NCBI RefSeq assembly: GCF_002891435.1 | Contig: NZ_POUC01000026.1 | Location: forward strand, 1-38,307 | Reading direction: 5' to 3' | Source of the DNA: Streptomyces cahuitamycinicus | GTDB taxonomy: Bacteria > Actinomycetota > Actinomycetes > Streptomycetales > Streptomycetaceae | Length of the DNA: 38,307 nt | Part shown: piece by piece, positions 25,189-33,184 of the stretch | Position numbering within the stretch: the first letter of the stretch is position 1 | Layout of the letters: each line of letters begins with the position of its first letter | Program-made: the position numbers and the translations under genes | The notes under the pieces: generated by a model | Told to the model about the DNA's origin: nothing | Seen by the model: only the letters and a program-made list of their open reading frames with translations | The model's database searches: none

Positions 25189-26065
25189 TGATCCCCTTCC
25201 ATCGCCACGGCGGTGCCCCGGTCCGGCCGCGGAGGCAGTCGACGCGGTACTGCGCCTCGCGCCGCCACTCTGGGTGGGTGGCGGCGTGCTGCGCCGCGTA
25301 GGTCGTCATCCGAAACTCGCGTACGCCAGCAAAGAGTTCATACCCTTCCCACTCCGTAACGTCGGTGCCGTAGGTCTCGCAGAACGCGGCGTACTGTTCG
25401 GCAGACACTGCGCCGGTCGTGGTGAGCTTGACGGCGGTCGACACGAGATCCCACTCCGGCGGGCCGCACGAAGCGCGCTCGAAGTCCATCAACAACGGGC
25501 CGGCCTCCGTGCGCGCCACGTTGCCGACCCACGCATCTCCGTGGACTACACACTCCGGCAGGCCCCTCGGCCTAACAGCCCACTGAGTCTTGAGGTCTGT
25601 GAGGCGGTCGTGCAGCCACTGCCGGTCATCGTCGGAGAGCGAGCTCGCTGCGTCGATGCGCTCGACCAGCCGGACGAACGGGTCCAGCTCGCCGAGCGGC
25701 AGGTCTGGCTTCGGCAGGGCGTGCAGTTGCTTGAGGAGCGCGACGACGTCGGCGACGGTCCCGATTTCATGTGGCGGCAGCTCTTGCCAAAACGTCACTG
25801 GGTGCCCGTTCGCCACTACCGGCTGCCGCAGGTCAAGGGCGCGTATGGCAGGCACGCCCTCTGCGGCTAGCCAGCGGGCGACCTGAACCTCGCGCGTTGC
25901 GGCGGCGGACTGGCCGGGCCGGGCGATACGCACCACCACCCCCCTGGGAAGACGCCATATGGCGTTCTCGGCGAGCCGCATCGGTTCGGCGCCGGTCGCG
26001 TCGAGGCCGGCGGCGAGGCACGCCGCCTGAAGTACGGCTTGGGTGGGCGTGAGTGAAGTGGTCAC
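25184..26065 (-). CDS. Aminoglycoside phosphotransferase (APH)-family kinase
   Basis: A 293-residue protein of the APH/choline-kinase fold. The catalytic loop VVHGDAWVGNVA and the metal-binding MDFERASCGPPEWDL are intact; the N-terminal lobe includes AIWRLPRGVVVRIARP. The start is GTG 26065, overlapping the upstream regulator stop in a GTGA arrangement. This family phosphorylates small molecules, including aminoglycosides and macrolides; many members have other substrates, so resistance cannot be assumed. Coupling to an HTH-TPR regulator suggests a regulated accessory function. Confidence 0.85.
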   Translation of the reverse strand: MTTSLTPTQAVLQAACLAAGLDATGAEPMRLAENAIWRLPRGVVVRIARPGQSAAATREVQVARWLAAEGVPAIRALDLRQPVVANGHPVTFWQELPPHEIGTVADVVALLKQLHALPKPDLPLGELDPFVRLVERIDAASSLSDDDRQWLHDRLTDLKTQWAVRPRGLPECVVHGDAWVGNVARTEAGPLLMDFERASCGPPEWDLVSTAVKLTTTGAVSAEQYAAFCETYGTDVTEWEGYELFAGVREFRMTTYAAQHAATHPEWRREAQYRVDCLRGRTGAPPWRWKGIM

Positions 26066-27465
26066 GCCTGCACCGTAGCCGCGATGCGTTCGCGCAGGTC
26101 GCCGGCAGCGGACAGCTTCCTGTACCGGCCCGCGAACCGGGCGAGTTCCCGCAGGTCGTCGGCGGCCCGGCACGAGGTCAACTTGCCGACGTCGTCCAGC
26201 GCTTGATGGCCGAGCACGATCGCGTACTGCGGGTCGTCGCCCTTTGCCATGACCAGGGAAGCGAGCTTCGTCTCGGAGATGGCCCGTGAGCGGGCGAAGG
26301 CGTTGCCGTGGCCCTTCACCGCTATCTCGAAACGGCGGGCAGCTTGCCCCGGGTCCTGGTCCGCGTGGACAGCGAGATCGAAGAGCGCGTGCGCGGTATC
26401 ACCGTGGTGCTGGGCGTGGTCGTAGTACGCCATCCACGGCGGATCCTGTGCCGGATCTGACTGTTCGAACGCGGCGTCGGCTTCTCCGACCGCCCGCAGG
26501 GTGTTGGCTACGTCGCGCATCTTGCCGAAGGCGCGGGCCCGAGCGGTATGCAGCATGGCACGCTCGGTCGCGGTAAGGCGGTCGGAGCGCACTAGGCCCT
26601 TCTCCGCATGGGTGAGGCCGGTGTCCGGATCTCCGACCCAGATTTCCTGCCGAGCCATGAACGAGTACGTCTTGGCGCGCAGGTGCCACTCCCCGGCTTC
26701 CTCCGCGCACTCGGCGGCTAGCCGGAAGCTGACTCGGGCATCGTCGTGGGCGTAAGCGTCGAACTGCGAGGCACCGACAACAATCCCCAAGCGGGCCACC
26801 GAGGCTAGAAGTTCGGGGCGCAGTGGCTCGGGGCAAGGCACCGGCAGCAGGGAGGCGCCCCACATGATGGCGCTCCGGGCGAGTTCTCGTACCGCGCCGC
26901 CGCCTCCGTACTCATTGTCCTGGCGGTGAATGACATCGGCCAGTGACTTCAACTGCGCAATCTCGCGGGGGCGGATCAGAGTCGGGATCTCCCGGGGTGC
27001 CGTTGGGGTCACAAGGTGGACGAGGTCTATGGGGGCAATGGCGGCAAGGCCGCTCGTGGCGAGGAAGGCACGACGGTCCACAGAGGCAGGGCTCCCACTT
27101 GGAGGTGTTGTACTACCTCTGCCCAGGATGCGGCCTGCATGGACCGGAACCGACGCCTCCGCCCTGCCGCGGGATGCACTTTCCGTTTCGGGGCGGGGTT
27201 TTTCCGTTTGGCCGAACACCATCCCCCACGCCCTGGTGAGGACTCCGCCGGTCTCCAAGACGTCGTCCAGGCGCTCGGCCAAGTCCTCCGAGCAGGCGGC
27301 AGTCCCCTTCTCGATCTTCTCAATAAGTGAGCCGCTGACCTGCACTCTTACGCCTAACTCAGAGTGAGTGAGGGGGCCGCGCTTCTTGCGCCAGGTCCGC
27401 AATTCATAGCCGAACCAGTCGCGCGGAGACGCATCGGGAGTCAACTGCTTCTCGGGTCTTGGCAT
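26062..27465 (-). CDS. XRE-family HTH-TPR regulator coupled to the APH-like gene
   Basis: A 467-residue regulator from ATG 27465, chosen because GAGGA(A) lies 6-7 nt upstream; GTG 27483 would add six residues. Residues about 18-75 form an XRE domain (LTHSELGVRVQVSGSLIEKI). A linker and the segment VDRRAFLATSGLAAIAP (Arg131-132) lead to a TPR-like C-terminal domain (ARVSFRLAAECAEEAGEWHL, then AIVLGHQALDDVGKL). The gene overlaps the APH-like kinase by 4 nt. The N-terminus and general plan are common in Streptomyces regulators. Target genes are not known; its own operon is the first guess. Confidence 0.85.
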   Translation of the reverse strand: MPRPEKQLTPDASPRDWFGYELRTWRKKRGPLTHSELGVRVQVSGSLIEKIEKGTAACSEDLAERLDDVLETGGVLTRAWGMVFGQTEKPRPETESASRGRAEASVPVHAGRILGRGSTTPPSGSPASVDRRAFLATSGLAAIAPIDLVHLVTPTAPREIPTLIRPREIAQLKSLADVIHRQDNEYGGGGAVRELARSAIMWGASLLPVPCPEPLRPELLASVARLGIVVGASQFDAYAHDDARVSFRLAAECAEEAGEWHLRAKTYSFMARQEIWVGDPDTGLTHAEKGLVRSDRLTATERAMLHTARARAFGKMRDVANTLRAVGEADAAFEQSDPAQDPPWMAYYDHAQHHGDTAHALFDLAVHADQDPGQAARRFEIAVKGHGNAFARSRAISETKLASLVMAKGDDPQYAIVLGHQALDDVGKLTSCRAADDLRELARFAGRYRKLSAAGDLRERIAATVQA

Positions 27466-27623
27466 GGGCTGTTCCTCGCTCACGAAACGGAAGATCGAGC
27501 TTTCCGAATCAAGATCTGCACGCGGTCCTGTCGGCCTGGCTCAATGGTTGCTCACGGCCGCCACCTCAGTACACACCGCATCCGGCGCCGGTTGGAGAGA
27601 TTTCGTCGAACGAGGGACTCCCC

Positions 27624-28085
27624 ATGCAGGCAGACCTGTTGGTGGCTCAACAGCCCATCACGGAGGGCACAAGCTCAGCGGTCCGAACGCGCGCCGGAGC
27701 ATGCGAGATCGACATCGCTCTGACAGCCGCAGCCGTCTCGGGCGTGCGTGACCTCGTCAGGGCGTGCCTACGTCTGTGGGGCCTGACCGAACTCGACTGG
27801 CGGGCCACTCTCGCCGTGTCCGAACTGCTGACGAACGCCTTCGAGCACGCCCGCAAGGAGCACGAGTCCTCGGTTCCAGTGAAGGTCGTTCTCACCCGAA
27901 CCCCTGACGGCGTCTTCCTGTGCGTCAGTGACCCGGACCCCCGGCTCCCCGCCCCCGTCTCGGCTGGCGAAAAGGACGAAGGCGGTCGCGGCCTGGTGCT
28001 GGTCAAGGAGCTCAGCAACGGCTACGGCTGCTCGTCCACTGCACACGGCAAGGACGTTTGGGCCACGATCCTGCACTCCTCGTAG
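27624..28085 (+). CDS. Anti-sigma-factor-like ATP-binding protein (RsbW/HATPase_c_2)
   Basis: A 153-residue protein of the GHKL fold. The N box SELLTNAFEHA and the G box GGRGLVLVKEL are clear; the N-terminal part carries LVRACLRLWGL, typical of the Streptomyces serine-kinase-like group. ATG 27624 follows a CGAGGGA site. Members bind or phosphorylate anti-anti-sigma proteins, though the many Streptomyces copies are mostly uncharacterised. It is transcribed divergently from the HTH-TPR/APH operon. Confidence 0.85.
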   Translation: MQADLLVAQQPITEGTSSAVRTRAGACEIDIALTAAAVSGVRDLVRACLRLWGLTELDWRATLAVSELLTNAFEHARKEHESSVPVKVVLTRTPDGVFLCVSDPDPRLPAPVSAGEKDEGGRGLVLVKELSNGYGCSSTAHGKDVWATILHSS

Positions 28086-28128
28086 CCTAACCTGCCCGTC
28101 TCACAAGAGCCGCGAAAGGACCATCACC

Positions 28129-28344
28129 ATGTGCCGGCACTCGCTGCCGTTGCCCAGGGCCGACAAAACCGATCCGAAGACTGACGGGATTTCATCGGCG
28201 GTGACGATGCGTTCGGAGAACCCGGGTGAGGCTTCGGTCCCGGGCCCGGCCCCCGTGCGGAACCTCTCCGGAGAGGGAAACGTTAGCGAGGACGACCGTG
28301 CCTCCGGGGCTACCCTCCTCAGTATCTCCGGGGGCAGGCCGTGA
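28129..28344 (+). CDS. Small hypothetical protein
   Basis: A possible 71-residue protein starting MCRHSLPLPRADKTDPKTD, 43 nt after the HATPase gene and preceded by AAAGGA 8 nt before ATG. It is hydrophilic and Ser/Gly-rich, ends in LLSISGGRP, and matches no family known to me. The ribosome site and spacing are good; coding bias is only moderate, so it could be spurious. Confidence 0.4.
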   Translation: MCRHSLPLPRADKTDPKTDGISSAVTMRSENPGEASVPGPAPVRNLSGEGNVSEDDRASGATLLSISGGRP

Positions 28345-28391
28345 TGAATGCCCGCGGCGACGCCACCGTCGAGGACTTACGGCAAGCCCGT

Positions 28392-28874
28392 CTACGAGCG
28401 CTCCGACGCGTCACGCCAGTAGGTCGCAAGCATCTCGCTCGGCCAGGCCGGCTGGCGGACGGTGCCTCGGGGCCCCATCTCGTGAAAGTAGGGAGCCAGG
28501 TCCAAAACCGGTGTCCCGTCGACCGCATCGAGATCCGTCACCAGGAGGTCGCAGCCCTTCACACCCAGCAGCCTTGGGTAGCTGATGGCGAGTTGGTTGG
28601 GGCGCCGGTGGTTCCGGTGGACGAATGTTCCGGTCGCCGGCCACTGCGGGTTCCCCCGGGGGCTGCGGGCGTGGAGCTGGACATCCTCGGGCTGCGCCAA
28701 GTGAAAGCGCCACGTCACCGTCAGGTGGGAGAACTCTTCGATCCCCAGAAGGGTTTCGAGGGGGTACTCCTTATTGAGGCGGATCACCGACTGGACCCCG
28801 CCTTGGAAGTCGTCCTGAACGCGGGTGTGGCCGCCGACGACCGTTGCGATCGATTCGACCTCGTACGTCGTCAC
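28392..28874 (-). CDS. TrmO/TsaA-like SAM-binding protein
   Basis: A 160-residue protein with the YaeB/TrmO beta-barrel signature: YEVESIATVVGGHTRV at the start, EEFSHLTVTWRFHLA, then FVHRNHRRPNQLAISYPRLL and DLDAVDGTPVLDLAPYF. TrmO methylates the N6 of threonylcarbamoyladenosine in some tRNAs. Here ARSPRGNPQWPATGTFVHR replaces the usual GVFATRSPFRPNPIG, so the substrate could differ. GTG 28874, behind AGAGGAA, is the preferred start; upstream starts lie before this ribosome site. It follows an HTH-TPR regulator by 72 nt in the same direction. Confidence 0.8.
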   Translation of the reverse strand: MTTYEVESIATVVGGHTRVQDDFQGGVQSVIRLNKEYPLETLLGIEEFSHLTVTWRFHLAQPEDVQLHARSPRGNPQWPATGTFVHRNHRRPNQLAISYPRLLGVKGCDLLVTDLDAVDGTPVLDLAPYFHEMGPRGTVRQPAWPSEMLATYWRDASERS

Positions 28875-28946
28875 CGGTGCTGGTTCCTCTCCCTTGGAGA
28901 TGCTGGTCCGCGAGCTGCCGCTGGACGCCACAAGCCCGTGTCGGGA

Positions 28947-30335
28947 TCAGCCTATGGCCCGCAGCATGCTCCGTGCCCGGTGGTCCAGTTCGGCGACATG
29001 GCGGCCTCCACGTTGCCGGACGGGCGAGAGGTCGCTCTGGATGCGGACGATGACGTCGCGGGCACGGCCGGACTGGACGCCCGTCATGGCGTCGAGTGCT
29101 TGGTTCCAGGTGGCGCATGCCTCGTCGAGGCGGCCTTGCTGGACCTGGACGGCGCCGAGATAGCCGAGGGTGACGCTGTGGGTGCGGGCGTATTGCTGGC
29201 GCCGGCGGGTGGCCACGCTGCGCTTGAAGTGGATCTCCGCGTCGAGCTGCTGACCCATGTCGCGCAGAGCGCAGGCGGTCTCGTGGGCGAGGGAGGCTTC
29301 CTGGAAGAAGCCGACGCGCGCCGGCGCCTCGTTGGTGTCGGCGCGGGCGAGGTCCCGCTCCGCGCGGCTGATGGCGGCGAGAGAACCGGCCCGGTCGCCG
29401 TCGGCCGCGAGTGCGCGAGCGTGGACGATCGCCAGAAGTGCCTTTTCACGATGGCTGGCTTGGCCGTAGCGGTCGCGGGACATCGAGGCGTCGGCCAGGG
29501 CGAGCGCCCTGCGTGGATGCCCGAGGTCCACAGCCTGGTGGGCGAGGGCGCGCAGGACGTGGCCGCCGAGCGGTCCGTCTCCGGCTTCCGCCGCGATCCG
29601 GGCGGCGATGGTGAGGTAGCGCTGGGCGGTGCGGTGTTCACTGGCGTCGAACGCCATCCAGCCGGCGAGGTAGGTCATCTCTGCCACGGCCGAGTACGTG
29701 TCGCGGCGCAGCTGATCCGTGCGGAATCGACCGCCGAGCAGCGGCACTGCTTCGTCGAGCAGGTGGGTGGCAAGGGCTTTGCGGCCGGAGGCGCCGCCTC
29801 GTTGCTGGTCGCGCGCGGAGTAGTAGACCGTGAGGTCGCGGACGTCGTCGATGTCTGTCTGGGTCACCGGGCGCGGGGATGCCGGTCGGCGCTTCGCCGC
29901 TGCGGCGGGGGCGGCTGCCCACCACGAGGCTGTGGGCAGGGCGAGGCCGGCCGCGGAGTAGGCGGCGGTGGACAGCAGCTTGCGTCGGTGCATGTCGAGA
30001 TCGTCGCTTCCCAACTCGGCCAGTGCGGTCAGAGGGTCGACACTCCAGTCGGATCCGGTGTCGGTCGTGCCTGTTGGCTCTTCTTCCAGCCCGAGGTCGG
30101 CCACGGTGAGGTGGCGGCCGAGTCTGCGGGACAGCGTCTCGCGCAGGATATGCGGCGCTCTGCCACTCGGCTTCGTGCCGAGCACCCACATGGAGATGTG
30201 CGAGCGGGAGATCGCCTCCAGCTCACGCACTCCGCTCTCCGCGGCCACTCGAGCAACGGCAGCGGCTGCTTGTGGCTGGGACCAGCCTGCTTCGCGCAGG
30301 AGTGCGGCGAGGGCGACGTTTCGTTCACGGGCCAT
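28947..30335 (-). CDS. HTH-TPR transcriptional regulator upstream of the TrmO-like gene
   Basis: A 462-residue regulator with GAGGGG 6 nt before ATG 30335. The N-terminal DNA-binding region (LAALLREAGWSQPQAAAAVA, then SRSHISMWVLGTKPSGR and LTVADLGL) is organised like that of the regulator at 23240. A linker with DMHRRKLLSTAAYSAAG (Arg117-118) precedes a TPR-like domain (HRTAQRYLTIAARIAAEAGD, then GHPRRALALADASMSRD). It is probably cotranscribed with the TrmO-like gene and divergent from the DUF6415-like gene. Confidence 0.85.
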   Translation of the reverse strand: MARERNVALAALLREAGWSQPQAAAAVARVAAESGVRELEAISRSHISMWVLGTKPSGRAPHILRETLSRRLGRHLTVADLGLEEEPTGTTDTGSDWSVDPLTALAELGSDDLDMHRRKLLSTAAYSAAGLALPTASWWAAAPAAAAKRRPASPRPVTQTDIDDVRDLTVYYSARDQQRGGASGRKALATHLLDEAVPLLGGRFRTDQLRRDTYSAVAEMTYLAGWMAFDASEHRTAQRYLTIAARIAAEAGDGPLGGHVLRALAHQAVDLGHPRRALALADASMSRDRYGQASHREKALLAIVHARALAADGDRAGSLAAISRAERDLARADTNEAPARVGFFQEASLAHETACALRDMGQQLDAEIHFKRSVATRRRQQYARTHSVTLGYLGAVQVQQGRLDEACATWNQALDAMTGVQSGRARDVIVRIQSDLSPVRQRGGRHVAELDHRARSMLRAIG

Positions 30336-30524
30336 GGACTGCCCCTCGGGTCCGAAATGATCTTTGGCGCCTTTGGCGGCCTTCCGGTCCGCACAGGCAT
30401 ACCCCTCAGACGGGATTCACGGTTCGCTCAACGTAGCTGCCAGATCACTCACTTCGCACGCCAGCCGTCGGTGCCAACCGGTGCTTTCGGCTCACTTTGG
30501 CTCGATCCGAACAGGAGTTGTGTC

Positions 30525-31022
30525 ATGCGCCTTTCGCTGGTCCCTCGCGGAGGAGACATCCAGAGCGTGGGCGGGAGCGGAGAGCGAGGGTCCGTCACCG
30601 TGAAGCGGGCGCCGCAGCGTGATCACGTGGTGGCCGCGTCGGAGACGGTGACGCTCGTGCTGGGCGAGGATTCACCGCTACCCGAGAGCGCTGCTGATGT
30701 GGAGGACCTCGTTCGCCGTCTGCGCGGTCACGTTGCCCAGTTGGGAGCACGAACCCCTTCGGGCACCCCCGTCCTGCTGCGCGCGCAGCGGCTCTGCTCG
30801 GACAGCGTCCCCGAGGGCTACATGCCCAGCCGGGTGTACCTGGTCGAGCTCGCCGAAGCGACGCAGGAGCTCGTCACGCATGTGGAGCGCGGTGATCCCG
30901 GGTCGATGCGCCCGGAGCGCAGGCGGCGTTCGTGGAAGCCCCGGATCAACATGCTGCGCGGGGCGGTTTTCGCAGTTGCCCCCGCCTGTTTGGTCTGGGC
31001 CGCTTCGGTGCCACGGACGTGA
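30525..31022 (+). CDS. DUF6415-like protein
   Basis: A 165-residue protein from ATG 30525 with AGGAG 7 nt upstream. The central part (ESAADVEDLVRRLRGHVAQL, then CSDSVPEGYMPSRVYLVELAEATQELV) matches the pattern of DUF6415 proteins found near Streptomyces natural-product and regulator genes. The C-terminus is basic and then hydrophobic (MLRGAVFAVAPACLVWAASV). It overlaps the next small gene by GTGA. Function unknown. Confidence 0.65.
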   Translation: MRLSLVPRGGDIQSVGGSGERGSVTVKRAPQRDHVVAASETVTLVLGEDSPLPESAADVEDLVRRLRGHVAQLGARTPSGTPVLLRAQRLCSDSVPEGYMPSRVYLVELAEATQELVTHVERGDPGSMRPERRRRSWKPRINMLRGAVFAVAPACLVWAASVPRT

Positions 31023-31162
31023 CAGTAACCGAGGTCGTCGTCATCGGGCTGATTCTCGGGCCGATGGCCTGGCTGGTCCTCCGCGGCGAGCGCGCAGCCA
31101 GCCCTGTCGCGGCCGACGAGGACTCCCCGCCGACCCTGAACGACCCGACCTCACCCCGGTGA
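31019..31162 (+). CDS. Small single-pass membrane protein
   Basis: A 47-residue protein starting at GTG 31019 inside the GTGA overlap with the upstream gene. One hydrophobic helix (VTEVVVIGLILGPMAWLVL) is followed by a short charged tail. It is likely to be made together with the DUF6415-like protein. No family is recognised. Confidence 0.55.
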   Translation: MTVTEVVVIGLILGPMAWLVLRGERAASPVAADEDSPPTLNDPTSPR

Positions 31163-31252
31163 CCACAGGTGCCCCTCCTTCTCAGTATTCCCGGCCGCCG
31201 TAGCGGCCCCCGATACCCCCCGGCCTGCGGGGTCAATGGAGATTCACAAGCG

Positions 31253-33157
31253 ATGGAACGTCTTCCGCGTATCGAGCAGTACGGCCTGATCGGCGACATG
31301 CAGACCAGTGCCCACGTCTGCGACGACGGTTCGATCGACTGGCTGTGCCTGCCCCGCTTCGACTCGCCGGCCGTTTTCGCCGGCCTGCTCGGGACGCAGA
31401 AACACGGCACCTGGCAGATCGCTCCGGCCTCGCCGCCTCCTGGCCGGTCCGGCTCCGAAGCGGAAGCCAAACGCCGGTACTGCGGTGACTCACTCGTCCT
31501 CGAATCGGTGTGGCGCATCCCGACCGGTTCGGTCCGCGTCCTGGATTTCATGCCGCCACGCGACGGGGCACCTCAGGTGATCCGGATCGTAGAGGGTCTC
31601 ACCGGCGAAGTGTCGATGGTCTCGGCCATGCGTCCGCGTCCGGGGTACGGCAGCGTCAGCCCGTGGATCCACGAGGTCGGGGGCCGCATGGTCGCGGAGG
31701 CCGGCGCGGACGCTCTGTGGCTCGACACCTGCGTCCAGCAGGTGGAGAAGGACGGTGCCATCGTCAGCGCCTTCGCCGTCGCCGCCGGTCAGAGCGTGGC
31801 TTTCGCGCTCAGTTGGTGCCCATCCCATGCAGCCGCGCCTGACGTTCCCGACCCGGAGGTCGCGCTCACCGAGACGCTCACCTTCTGGCAGGAGTGGGCG
31901 CAGGAATGCACCTACGACGGCCCCTTCCGCGAGCCCGTGGTTCGTTCCTTGATCGCGCTGAAGGCGATGACCTATGGGCCGAGCGGCGGGATCGTCGCGG
32001 CGCCGACCACGTCGCTGCCTGAGGAGATCGGCGGCGGACGGAACTGGGACTACCGCTTCACCTGGCTGCGCGACGCCTCCACGACGCTGGCCGCGCTGCT
32101 GGGGACCGGGTACCGGCAGGAGGCGCAGGCGTGGCGGCGATGGCTGTTGCGTGCGGTGGCCGGCGATCCGGAGAGCCTTCAGATCATGTACGGGATCACC
32201 GGGGAGCGCGATATGCGGGAGCGGGAGCTGGCCTGGCTTCCCGGGTACGAGGGCTCAACCCCGGTACGGGTCGGAAACGGGGCGGCGGACCAGCTCCAGC
32301 TCGACGTGTACGGCGAGGTGATCGAGACCCTGTACCTCGCGCACCAGAGCGGTGTCGCCCACTGCGCCGACACTGCGGTCCTGCACCAGCGCCTCGTCGA
32401 GCACCTGGCGCAGCGCTGGCAGGAGCCTGACGAGGGAATCTGGGAGATCCGCGGGGCACGCCGGCACTTCGTCCACTCCAAGGTGATGGCCTGGGTCGCG
32501 GTCGACCGCACCATCCGCCTGGCGGAAGTCGGTGCCCTCGACGTGGACCTGCCCCCCTTGGTCGAGTTGCGGGCCACGATCCACCATGAGGTCTGCACCA
32601 AGGGCTTCGACCCGGCGCGCAACACCTTCACCCAGTCCTACGGCTCCCAGGACCTGGACGCCGCCACGCTGCTCATCCCCTGCGTCGGCTTCCTGCCGCC
32701 GAACGACCCGCGCGTCATCGGCACCGTGGATGCGGTACGTCGTGAACTCTCCACACCGGACGGGCTCGTGTACCGGTACCCGACCCGCGGCAAGCGCACC
32801 GGAGCGGACGGCTTGGCCGGCGATGAGGGCACCTTCCTCCTTTGCAACTTCTGGCTCGTCGATGCGCTCGCCCTGACCGGCCGCCTCGGCGAGGCCCACG
32901 CCCTGTTCGAACACCTTCTCGCGCTGCGCAGCGACCTCGGGCTCCTGGCCGAGGAGTACGACCCCGTCCAGCAGCGCCAGCTCGGTAATTTCCCGCAGGC
33001 GTTCAGCCACATGGGCCTGATCCAAAGTGCTCGGCTCCTTCATCAGCTGGCGACGCAGTCTTCCTGCCAGCGAGGCACGGTCGAGGTTCCGGCGCCTCGC
33101 TCGACCTCACGCAACACGCTCCAGACCTGCACAAGCCTGACGCCGCAGCACGCCTAG
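31253..33157 (+). CDS. Glycoside hydrolase family 15 protein (glucoamylase/trehalase-like)
   Basis: A 634-residue GH15 enzyme without a signal peptide, so probably cytoplasmic. The N-terminal beta domain starts PRIEQYGLIGDMQTSAHVCD, then DGSIDWLCLPRFDSPAVFAG. The (alpha/alpha)6 barrel shows GGGRNWDYRFTWLRDAS, the catalytic-acid region EPDEGIWEIRG followed by FVHSKVMAWVAVDR, and the second catalytic Glu in LLAEEYDP. Actinobacterial members hydrolyse alpha-glucosides such as trehalose. The last 30 residues after LHQLATQ are disordered. ATG 31253 is chosen by family N-termini; the frame is open from 31169. The 27-nt gap to cvnA suggests cotranscription. Confidence 0.9.
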   Translation: MERLPRIEQYGLIGDMQTSAHVCDDGSIDWLCLPRFDSPAVFAGLLGTQKHGTWQIAPASPPPGRSGSEAEAKRRYCGDSLVLESVWRIPTGSVRVLDFMPPRDGAPQVIRIVEGLTGEVSMVSAMRPRPGYGSVSPWIHEVGGRMVAEAGADALWLDTCVQQVEKDGAIVSAFAVAAGQSVAFALSWCPSHAAAPDVPDPEVALTETLTFWQEWAQECTYDGPFREPVVRSLIALKAMTYGPSGGIVAAPTTSLPEEIGGGRNWDYRFTWLRDASTTLAALLGTGYRQEAQAWRRWLLRAVAGDPESLQIMYGITGERDMRERELAWLPGYEGSTPVRVGNGAADQLQLDVYGEVIETLYLAHQSGVAHCADTAVLHQRLVEHLAQRWQEPDEGIWEIRGARRHFVHSKVMAWVAVDRTIRLAEVGALDVDLPPLVELRATIHHEVCTKGFDPARNTFTQSYGSQDLDAATLLIPCVGFLPPNDPRVIGTVDAVRRELSTPDGLVYRYPTRGKRTGADGLAGDEGTFLLCNFWLVDALALTGRLGEAHALFEHLLALRSDLGLLAEEYDPVQQRQLGNFPQAFSHMGLIQSARLLHQLATQSSCQRGTVEVPAPRSTSRNTLQTCTSLTPQHA

Positions 33158-33184
33158 CAACCCCGCCCCCTGACGAGGATTCCC

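Noticed and set aside
24948..25268. A 106-codon minus-strand frame overlapping the kinase 3' end
   Set aside because: It is antisense to the integrase relic, whose three-piece match explains the DNA better.
28129..28344. The 71-residue ORF as a lanthipeptide or lasso precursor
   Set aside because: One Cys, no core-like pattern and no maturation enzyme next to it; kept only as a hypothetical protein.
28341..30524. Long plus-strand open frame leading into the DUF6415-like gene
   Set aside because: It runs antisense to the TrmO-like and HTH-TPR genes, whose motifs are clear. Only the part from ATG 30525, with its own ribosome site, was kept.
28311..31200. Similar CTCAGTAT-containing segments at about 28317 and 31181
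   Set aside because: The shared stretch is short and imperfect, and no symmetry or common context supports a shared site.
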